The translations under genes and the position numbers were made by a program. A stretch of DNA of 64,000 nucleotides from Myxococcus guangdongensis (GTDB lineage: Bacteria > Myxococcota > Myxococcia > Myxococcales > Myxococcaceae): NCBI RefSeq assembly GCF_024198255.1, contig NZ_JAJVKW010000008.1, positions 62,001 through 126,000 of the forward strand. The letters are read 5' to 3'. The notes beneath the pieces were generated by a model. It worked only from the letters and a program-made list of their open reading frames with translations. It was not told the DNA's origin and did not search any database. How positions within the stretch are numbered: the stretch's first letter is position 1; each line of letters begins with the position of its first letter. Shown here one piece after another: positions 28,990-37,000 of this stretch.

Positions 28990-29778
28990 GTGTCATTCGC
29001 TTCCCGGTTGGAAGGTCTGCTGCAGCAAGTGGGATTGAGCGGCGTGGTGGAGGAGGTGCGCACGCGCCTGGGCTACGCGCGCCCGAATCCTCCCCCCGCC
29101 CACAACGGCCATGGCGCGCCCCGTCCCGTGGAGCGAAGGGAGACTCCAGCCGCCCCCGCGCAGGCCGCGCCCCCGAGCGCCCCCGAGCCCACGCGCGTCG
29201 AGCGCACCCCGCGCCCTCGCCCCATCGAGGAGCCGCAAGCCCCCGCCGCCGAGGTCGTGGCCGAAGAGCCTGTGCCTCCGACGAAGGCCGCGAAGACGCG
29301 CAAGGCCAAGGTGACGAAGAGCGCGAAGAGCGCCCCCAAGGCCCCCGCGCCGAAGTCGGCCAAGAGCAGCCCCGCCCGGAGCAAGCCCCGCGCGAAGAAG
29401 CGCGAGAGCCCCGCCGCGTCCGCGTCTCCCACGGCGGACGCGGGACAGGCGGTGGACCGGTTGATGGCGGCGCTGCGGACGCATCCGCGCCACGAGCAGC
29501 TCGCGTCCGCGGGCAAGCTGAAGGACCAGCTCGTGCGCTCGCTGATTCCGCTCTACCTGGCCCGCGCCGCGGAGCTGGACATGGAGGTGACGTCCGGGAC
29601 GACGTCGCGCTTCTGGGGCGAGCTGGGCGTCACCTACGCGGCGCCCAACGCGGCCAAGGCCCTGCGGCTGCATGCCGGCTACGCCCAGGACACCAAGAAG
29701 GGCAAGGCCATCACCGCCAAGGGCGTGCAGTACGTCGAGGCCGCGCTCGAGCGCCTGCGCGAAGGCGAAGCCTCCTGA
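28990..29778 (+). CDS. Basic Lys/Ala/Pro-rich protein, possibly nucleic-acid binding
   Basis: 262 residues from GTG 28990, preceded by AGGAGG nine bases upstream. Residues 1-25 form a helix; 30-150 are low complexity, with an acidic/Pro-rich part then a strongly basic stretch (KAAKTRKAKVTKSAKSAPK, SKPRAKKRES) like histone H1 tails. Residues 155-262 look folded: DRLMAALRTHPRHEQLASAG and RFWGELGVTYAAPNAAKAL. I do not recognise the C-terminal domain. A DNA- or RNA-associated role is inferred from composition only. The 287 bp that follow hold no gene I can support. Confidence 0.6.
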   Translation: MSFASRLEGLLQQVGLSGVVEEVRTRLGYARPNPPPAHNGHGAPRPVERRETPAAPAQAAPPSAPEPTRVERTPRPRPIEEPQAPAAEVVAEEPVPPTKAAKTRKAKVTKSAKSAPKAPAPKSAKSSPARSKPRAKKRESPAASASPTADAGQAVDRLMAALRTHPRHEQLASAGKLKDQLVRSLIPLYLARAAELDMEVTSGTTSRFWGELGVTYAAPNAAKALRLHAGYAQDTKKGKAITAKGVQYVEAALERLREGEAS

Positions 29779-30065
29779 GCCACGCGCCTGGCCACCGGGG
29801 CGAGTGTCGGACCGGTGGCACTTGGGGGTCCGAGGGGACCTGGTGAGGTTGGCTGGCGGACGCTCGCGGGCCCCTCGCGAACACGCAACTGGCCGGGGCC
29901 CGGGCTCCCCCTAGATTGGCGCGGAGCCATGGCTTCGACGCGCCCGTCCTCCTGGATGACTCCTCCGACGCCCGCTGCCTCCCACTCCGGGATGGCGTCC
30001 AGGGCCGAGGAGCGCCTCCAGGCCGGGCCTTCGTCGGGCCGCCGGGGGACGGGACGGGGTGGGAC

Positions 30066-30512
30066 ATGGGTCCGACGGCGCTGACCTTCTACCGAGCCGC
30101 GAGGCGGCTGCGCACGCTGGGTGTCCCGATGCTGCCGGGCATGGTGGCCGCCGTGGGCGACCGGCTCCTGCACAGCCACGTGGACATCGACGCGCGGCTG
30201 CACGCCTCGGTGGGGCTGGGCTACGGCGGCGTCGGCGTGGTGGTGGCCCCCGGCGTGGAGGTGGGCGAGGGCAGCTTCCTGTCCCAGAACGTCAGCGTGG
30301 AGCCGCAGCTGGGTGTGCCCGGCGTGCCCCGCATCGGCCGCAACGTCTACGTGGGCGTGGGGGCTCAAATCATCGGCCCCGTCACCGTGGGGGACGGCGC
30401 GGTGATTGGCGCGGGCGCCCTGGTGACGTCGGACGTCCCGCCCCTGACCGTGGTGGCGGGCACGCCCGCCCGGGTGGTGAAGGTGAAGCAGTCGATGTCG
30501 CACGGGCACTGA
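30066..30512 (+). CDS. Hexapeptide-repeat (LbH) protein of the serine acetyltransferase type
   Basis: 148 residues from ATG 30066. A short helical lead is followed by left-handed beta-helix repeats: VVVAPGVEVGEGSFL, NVYVGVGAQIIGPVTVG, GAVIGAGALVTSDVP, ending TPARVVK as in CysE. The two catalytic histidines of serine O-acetyltransferase are not present (GYGGVGVVV replaces the HGTGVVI region, and no HP follows), and the N-terminal helical domain of CysE is missing. It may be an acetyltransferase for another acceptor or a non-catalytic relative. Confidence 0.65.
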   Translation: MGPTALTFYRAARRLRTLGVPMLPGMVAAVGDRLLHSHVDIDARLHASVGLGYGGVGVVVAPGVEVGEGSFLSQNVSVEPQLGVPGVPRIGRNVYVGVGAQIIGPVTVGDGAVIGAGALVTSDVPPLTVVAGTPARVVKVKQSMSHGH

Positions 30513-30662
30513 CGAGGGCCCTGCAGGAGACGGCGTCCCCTCCCCCACCAGCCATCCAGGCGGCTCGGGGGTTGTCGGAGTCTCGTCGGCCGGGGCGTCC
30601 ACCCCTCCATGCAAACTCCAAGAACTCCTGCGCGGCCCACTCTTGTGGCATATACCCACACC

Positions 30663-33359
30663 ATGCCTTCCGCCCTGACCGCCTCCGAGATTCGAGAGGC
30701 GTTCCTCAAGTTCTTCGAGGAGCGTGGACACCGCCGCGTCCCGTCCTCCTCGCTGGTGCCCGCCAACGACCCGACGCTGCTGTTCACCAACGCGGGCATG
30801 GTGCAGTTCAAGGATGTGTTCACGGGCCGCGAGCGCCGTGACTACAGCCGCGCCACCACGTCGCAGAAGTGCGTGCGCGCCGGTGGCAAGCACAACGACC
30901 TCGACAACGTGGGCTACACCGCGCGCCACCACACGTTCTTCGAGATGCTCGGCAACTTCTCCTTCGGCGACTACTTCAAGGCGGACGCGATTGCGTACGG
31001 CTGGGAGTTCGTGACGAAGACGCTCGGACTGCCCCCCGCGCGGCTGGCCATCACCGTGTTCAACGGCGAGGGTGGCATCCCGTGGGACGAGGAGGCGTTC
31101 GAGCTGTGGGCGAAGCAGGGCGTCGCCCGCGAGCGCATCTACAAGCTCGGCCTGAAGGACAACTTCTGGTCCATGGGCGAGACGGGCCCGTGCGGCCCCT
31201 GCTCCGAGATCCACTTCCACCAGGGCGACGACATCCCCTGTGTCGAGGAGGCGGCGGGCAAGCCGTGTCAGGGCGTCGCGTGTGACTGCGACCGGTGGCT
31301 GGAAATCTGGAACCTCGTGTTCATGCAGTTCGAGCGCAAGGAGAAGGACGCGCCGCTGATTCCGCTGCCCAAGCCGTCCATCGACACGGGCGCGGGCCTG
31401 GAGCGCATCGCCTCCGTCGTGCAGGGCAAGCGCTCCAACTACGACACCGACCTGTTCCAGAGCATCATCGCGAAGGTGGTGGAGGTCTCCGGCAAGCCGT
31501 ACTCGCAGGAGACGGGCGCTTCCCACCGCGTCATCGCGGACCACAGCCGCACCGCCGCGTTCCTCATCTCCGACGGCGTGCAGCCCTCCAACGAGGGCCG
31601 GGGCTACGTCCTGCGCCGCATCATGCGCCGCGCGATCCGCCACGGCACGCTGCTGGGCCTGGAGCAGATCTTCTTCTTCAAGGTCGTGGACCGGGTCATC
31701 GAGTTGATGAGTGACGCGTTCCCGGAGCTGCGCGACAGCCGGCCCTTCATCCTCAAGGTCTCCGAGCACGAGGAGGAGAGCTTCCGCCGCACGCTCAACC
31801 GCGGCATGAAGATGATCGACGAGAGCGTCTCCCGGCTGAAGCAGTCCGGCGAGAAGCTCATGTCCGGCGCGGACGTGTTCCTGCTGCACGGCACCTACGG
31901 CTTCCCGTGGGATTTGACGCAGATCATCCTGCGTGAGCACGGGCTCGACGCGGACCTCCCCGGCTTCGATGTGGAGCTGAAGAAGGAGGCCGAGCGCAAC
32001 GAGGGTGGCAAGCTCACCAAGGACAAGGCCATCGGCGACGTCTACCTCAAGCTCATCGAGAAGCTCGGGCCCTCCGAGTTCCTGGGCTACGAGGGCGAGG
32101 GCCACGAGGGCGAGGGCAGCATCCGCGCGCTGATTCGCGACGGCGTGGAGGCGGTGCAGGCGTCCCAGGGCGACAAGGTGGAGCTGGTGCTGGACCGGAC
32201 GCCGTTCTACGGCGAGTCCGGCGGCCAGCTGGGCGACACCGGCGACATCGTGGGCCACGGCGGCAAGGCGAAGGCCAAGGTCCTGGACGCGCAGCGCCCG
32301 GTGCAGGGGCTCATCGTCCACACGGTGGAGGTCACCGAGGGCAGCTTCCAGGTTGGCGACATGGTGCAGGCGGCGGTGGACGTGGAGCGGCGCAAGGCCA
32401 TCCGCGCGAACCACTCCGCGACGCACCTGCTCCACAAGGCGCTCAAGCTGGTGCTGGGCGAGCACGTGAAGCAGGCGGGCTCCGTCGTCGCGGCGGACTT
32501 CCTGCGCTTCGACTTCTCGCACTTCGGCCCGATGACGACCGAGGAGTCGGAGAAGGTCGAGGACCTGGTCAACGGCTGGATTCGCGACAACGCGGCGGCG
32601 CAGACGCGCGTCATGGCGCTGGAGGACGCGAAGAAGTCCGGCGCGGTGGCCATGTTCGGTGAGAAGTACGGCGAGACGGTGCGCGTCGTCACCGTGCACC
32701 CGGAGTCCACCGAGCTGTGCGGCGGCACGCACGTCAAGCGCAGCGGCGACATCGGCCTGTTCAAGATTTCGAGCGAGAGCGGCGTGGCGTCCGGCGTGCG
32801 GCGCATCATCGCGCTGACGGGCGTGGGCGCGTTCCAGCACGTGCGCGAGCAGGAGCACGAGCTGCGCAAGGTGGCCGAGCTGCTCAAGACGTCCCCCAAG
32901 GACGTCGTCAAGCGCGTGGAGGCGACGCAGAAGCGCGTGAAGGAGCTCGAGCGCAAGGTCGAGGAGGTCTCCGTCAAGGCTCAGACGGCCGGCAGCAAGG
33001 ACCTGCTGGAGCAGGCGCGCGACGTCAACGGCATGAAGGTGCTGGCCACGCGCGTGGACCCGGCGGACGACAAGGTGTTCCGCGGCATGGCGGACAACCT
33101 GCGCGACCGCATCCAGTCGGGCGTGGTGGCCATCGGTGGTGAGAAGGACGGCCGGGCCATCATCCTCGTCGCGGTGACGAAGGACGTGGTGGCCAAGGGC
33201 ATCAGCGCGGGTGAGCTGGTCCGGGAGATGGCCAAGGAGGTCGGCGGCAAGGGCGGTGGCAAGCCCGACATGGCGCAGGCCGGTGGTCCGGACTCGGCGA
33301 AGCTGCCCGCCGCGCTCGAGAAGCTGTACGAACTGGTGAAGGGAGCTGGCGCCGCGTGA
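30663..33359 (+). CDS. alaS: Alanyl-tRNA synthetase
   Basis: 898 residues, full length. Charges tRNA-Ala. Class II catalytic core at the N-terminus (TNAGMVQFKDVFTG, motif 2 region TTSQKCVRAGGKHNDLDNVG), an editing domain with the zinc-binding HSATHLL and CGGTHV, and a C-terminal oligomerisation/C-Ala domain (GGKGGGKPDMAQAGG). ATG 30663 follows a weakly AT-rich stretch (GGCATATACC, 30648-30657) that may be the promoter. The stop overlaps the next GTG start by 4 bp (GTGA). Confidence 0.97.
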   Translation: MPSALTASEIREAFLKFFEERGHRRVPSSSLVPANDPTLLFTNAGMVQFKDVFTGRERRDYSRATTSQKCVRAGGKHNDLDNVGYTARHHTFFEMLGNFSFGDYFKADAIAYGWEFVTKTLGLPPARLAITVFNGEGGIPWDEEAFELWAKQGVARERIYKLGLKDNFWSMGETGPCGPCSEIHFHQGDDIPCVEEAAGKPCQGVACDCDRWLEIWNLVFMQFERKEKDAPLIPLPKPSIDTGAGLERIASVVQGKRSNYDTDLFQSIIAKVVEVSGKPYSQETGASHRVIADHSRTAAFLISDGVQPSNEGRGYVLRRIMRRAIRHGTLLGLEQIFFFKVVDRVIELMSDAFPELRDSRPFILKVSEHEEESFRRTLNRGMKMIDESVSRLKQSGEKLMSGADVFLLHGTYGFPWDLTQIILREHGLDADLPGFDVELKKEAERNEGGKLTKDKAIGDVYLKLIEKLGPSEFLGYEGEGHEGEGSIRALIRDGVEAVQASQGDKVELVLDRTPFYGESGGQLGDTGDIVGHGGKAKAKVLDAQRPVQGLIVHTVEVTEGSFQVGDMVQAAVDVERRKAIRANHSATHLLHKALKLVLGEHVKQAGSVVAADFLRFDFSHFGPMTTEESEKVEDLVNGWIRDNAAAQTRVMALEDAKKSGAVAMFGEKYGETVRVVTVHPESTELCGGTHVKRSGDIGLFKISSESGVASGVRRIIALTGVGAFQHVREQEHELRKVAELLKTSPKDVVKRVEATQKRVKELERKVEEVSVKAQTAGSKDLLEQARDVNGMKVLATRVDPADDKVFRGMADNLRDRIQSGVVAIGGEKDGRAIILVAVTKDVVAKGISAGELVREMAKEVGGKGGGKPDMAQAGGPDSAKLPAALEKLYELVKGAGAA

Positions 33360-34021
33360 GCCCTCGTGTCCGCCCTGCCCTGGTGTCGCTGACGCCGCTC
33401 CTGACCGCGGCCCTCCTGTGGGGGGGCTGCACGAAGGAGGAGCCTGCGTCCGGGGCCCTGGGCACGGCGGACGAGCGCACGCTGCAGAAGCTGCGGCAGG
33501 AAGTGGACCGGGTGAACCAGGGCGGTCGTCCCACGCCCGGTCCCGAGTCGAGCCGGGGAGATCCGAACGCACAGCTCGCGGGGCTCGCCGCCGGGCTGGA
33601 GGATGCGGCGCCCCGGCGGTTGGAGCTGCCGGAGTCGAATGCCACGGTGCACATCGACACGGTGGCGGTGAAGCTCACGGGCCTGGAGTCCTCGCACTCG
33701 GTGAAGGGCTCGGGGAAGCTGAGCATGACGACGGAGGAGTTGTTCCTCCGGGTGCAGTTGGTGACGCAGAACGTGGGACCCGCGCCCGTGACGCAGGACT
33801 GGGATGCGGCGCGGGTGGTGGGCGCGCAAGACGCGTCGTATGGGATTGCCCGGGATGCGCAGGTGCTCGCGGGGACGCGCCCGCTGCGCCGCACGTGGGC
33901 GCTCGAGGAGCGCTCGGACGTCATCCTCCTGTTCGAGCTGCCCCCGCCGGCCCTGCGGGAAGGTGACCTCCACCTGGTCATCCCGGGGACGGGGGGAGAG
34001 GTGCGGATCCCCCTGCGATGA
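33356..34021 (+). CDS. Small predicted lipoprotein or secreted protein
   Basis: 221 residues from a GTG overlapping the alaS stop. Signal sequence (LVSLTPLLTAALLWGGC) with an imperfect lipobox (WGGC). Residues 90-221 are mostly beta strands (RRLELPESNATVHIDTVAV, EELFLRVQLVTQNVG, DVILLFELPPPALREGDLHL) in the manner of DUF4352/telokin-like extracellular domains. Its stop overlaps the ATG of the PilZ/Hsp70 gene, so it is coupled on both sides. Function unknown. Confidence 0.65.
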   Translation: MSPRVRPALVSLTPLLTAALLWGGCTKEEPASGALGTADERTLQKLRQEVDRVNQGGRPTPGPESSRGDPNAQLAGLAAGLEDAAPRRLELPESNATVHIDTVAVKLTGLESSHSVKGSGKLSMTTEELFLRVQLVTQNVGPAPVTQDWDAARVVGAQDASYGIARDAQVLAGTRPLRRTWALEERSDVILLFELPPPALREGDLHLVIPGTGGEVRIPLR

Positions 34022-37000
34022 GCGGGCTTGTTCCCAAGCTGCTTCCGCTGCGCATCCGTCTTCCGTACGGCACGGAGGAGGAGTTCATCGACAAGTACGG
34101 CTCGAACGTGGCGCGCGGCGGCGTGTTCATCGCCACGCGCGCGCTGAAGCCCGAGGGAACGGGGCTCGCGTTCGAGTTCGTGCTGGCGGATGGGAGCCGG
34201 CTCTTGCGCGGCGAGGGCGTGGTGGTGAAGGCGCAGGTGGAGTCGGGCGCGGGGCGCTCCGGCATGACGGTGCGCTTCGTGAAGCTGGACGCGGCGAGCA
34301 AGGCGCTCGTCGACCGCATCGTCGTGCGCAAGGGGCCGCCGGAGCCCGCGCCGCATCAACTGGTTCCCGGGTTGGTGCGCAAGGGCCGGACCGTGGCGAC
34401 GCCGGCGCCCGTGGTTCCGGTGGAACCCGCGAGTCACGGCGTCGAGGATTCGAGTGCCGAGGCGGCTGGGCCTGCGGCACTGAGTGCGCGGACGTCGAGC
34501 CATGAAGAGTCGGTGGATGCGGCTCCTGCACCTGCGCACGAGGCTCCGCGCGATTTCGAGTCCGAGGCGCGGGCCGCTGACGTCGCGGCTCCACGTGAGG
34601 CCGACTCGGAAGCCGCGTCACCGTCCACGGGATTTGAGACGTCGAGCGCGTACGACCAGGAGGCACGTCCTTCTCACGAGAGCGTGAGTTCGGAGACTGG
34701 TCACGAGGCCGTGGCCCGACATGACGAAGGCGCTGGGACGGCGCCACGTGCTTCGGACTTCGAGGCGCCCCATACGGAACTCCGCCAGGAGAGCGAAGCT
34801 CCGCGTGCCCTGGGCCTCGATGCGGAGTCGGGTGCTTCGGACTCCGGGATGCCGGGTGTGGAGCCCAGCCAGGCGGAGGGGGCTCACGCACAGGAGGATG
34901 CGAGCACCTCGCTCGACTTCGACATCACCGCGAGCCTGTTCGGCCCCGATGACGACGAGCCTGCCGGCACTGCCGAACAGACGGGTGCGCGGTCACTGGA
35001 AGCGACGGTTTCTCCAGCGTCGAGGTCGACACTCTCGGCCGAGGCGCTCTTCGGCGACGACTTCGATGCACGGGATGCCACACCGTCACCGTCGGCTGCG
35101 CAGCTCGAGGAGACAACGGGCTCACCTGCCGTTGATTCTTCAGGGCCAACGACGACATCGACGCAAACAGGGGGTTCGACCTTCGCGGGCTCGACGAGCA
35201 CCGTCGCGTCGCTGGTGGAGCCGACTCCAGCGTCGGAGTACTCGACGGACCTGGCGGTCATCTCCACGGATTCGGCCGCGTCCACCACCGAACCTGCGAC
35301 GACTGCTCCGGCTCGCTTCGAGTACGTGACTGGCACGTCGGAGCCGTCGACGCCTTCGTCTACCGTCGCCGGGGAGCACGTCGAGGCTTCAACACGCCCC
35401 AACGCTGCGGACACGTGGGGCGATGCTCCGACGAGCGATGCGGAGTTGTCGTTCCAGTCCGTCGACCCGAGTCCTTCTTCGGGGCCCAGCACGAGTAGCA
35501 CCAGTGCAGAGGGCGTAACCGCCGTGGCCACGGGCAGCGCGACAAGCCGCACGAACATCACCGGTGCCGAAGGGGCGCCCCCCATCACGGGCACCACAGA
35601 ATCTGGCCCCGCGACACGGACCACCGATTCATCGACGCCAAGCACCACGAACAACTCCGGTGCTGCAGGCGTGCCCATCACGACGTCCGCATCGACGAGC
35701 GCGACTGAGTCGACGCCATCCTCACGACCCACTGCATCGAGCAGCGTCGGTGCGGCTGGCGTAACCGTCAAGGCGGGCACGACCGAGTCGGCCCCATCGG
35801 CAAAGCCCGTGTCGAGCAGCATCGGTGCACCCGGGGTGACGGCATCTACCGGCACGATCGAGTCGGTTCCATCTACACGGCCGACTGCGCCGAGCAGCTT
35901 GGATGCGGCAGGAGTGACGGCCACCACGACCGAGTCGGATTCATCGACACCGCCTGTGTCGAGCAGCACCAGTACAGCAGGCGTGGCCGCATCTACGGGC
36001 ACGACCGATTCGGCTTCGTCGACACTGCCTGCGTCGAACAGCATCGGTGCAGCAGACGCCACCGCGACCGAGTCGGCTTCGTCGACGCAGCCTGCGTCGA
36101 AAAGCACCGGTGCAGCAGACGTGACCGCATCTGCGAACACGACCGAGTCGGCTTCGTCGACGCAGCCTGCGCCGAACAGCACTGGTGCAGCAGAAGCGGC
36201 CGCCACGGCGGGCACAACCGCGTCGGTCCCATCGACACGGCCTGCGCCGAACAGCACCGGTGCAGCAGACGTAACCGCATCTGCGAGCACGACCGAGGCA
36301 GCCTCACCGACGCAGCCTGCGCCGAACAACACCAGTGCAGCAGAAGCGACCGCTACGGCGGGCACGACCGCGTCGGTCCCATCGACACGGCCTGCGCCGA
36401 ACAGCACCGGCGCAGCAGACGTGACCGCATCTGCGAGCACGACCGAGTCAGCCCCATCGACGCAGCCTGTGTCGAGCAGCATCGGTGCAGCAGGCGTCAC
36501 CGCATCTACGCCCACGACCGAGTCAGCCCCATCGACACAGCCGGTGTCGAATAGCACCGGTGCAGCGGGCGTGGCCGCATCCGCATCTACGGGCAGGTCC
36601 GAGTCGACATCGTCGACACTGCCCGCGCCGAACAACATCAATGCAGCAGACGTAACCGCTTCTACGGACACGACCGAGTCGGCTCCGTCGACGCTGCCTG
36701 CGTCGAGCAACGTCAATGCAGCAGGCATGACCGCATCGACGGCCACGACCGAGTCGGCTCCGTCGACACAGGCTGCGTCGAACAACCTCGGCGCAGCAGA
36801 CGTGACCGCCACGGCGAGCACGACCCAGCCCGGTCAGTCGGCACACTCCACCGTCGCATCGGTGCTCAGCACCACGAACATCACAGGCGCGTCCGCAGTC
36901 ACTGGCACCACCGACCCCACTCGCTCGCCCCAGCCCGCGCCTCGCCCCAACACCGAGCCGCGGTCCGAGCCCAGCGAAGCCCCGACGCCTCCACAAGATG

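Noticed and set aside
29679..33572. 1297-codon minus-strand frame antisense to alaS
   Set aside because: Typical high-GC shadow. alaS has full family motifs on the plus strand.
34884..36821. Long open frame (645 codons) on the minus strand inside the repeat linker
   Set aside because: It arises because the repeat units lack stops on the other strand. It has no ribosome site and its composition mirrors the repeat; the plus frame is continuous with PilZ and Hsp70.
35659..36840. CRISPR array
   Set aside because: Units are codon-phased, lack unique spacers, and lie within a coding frame.
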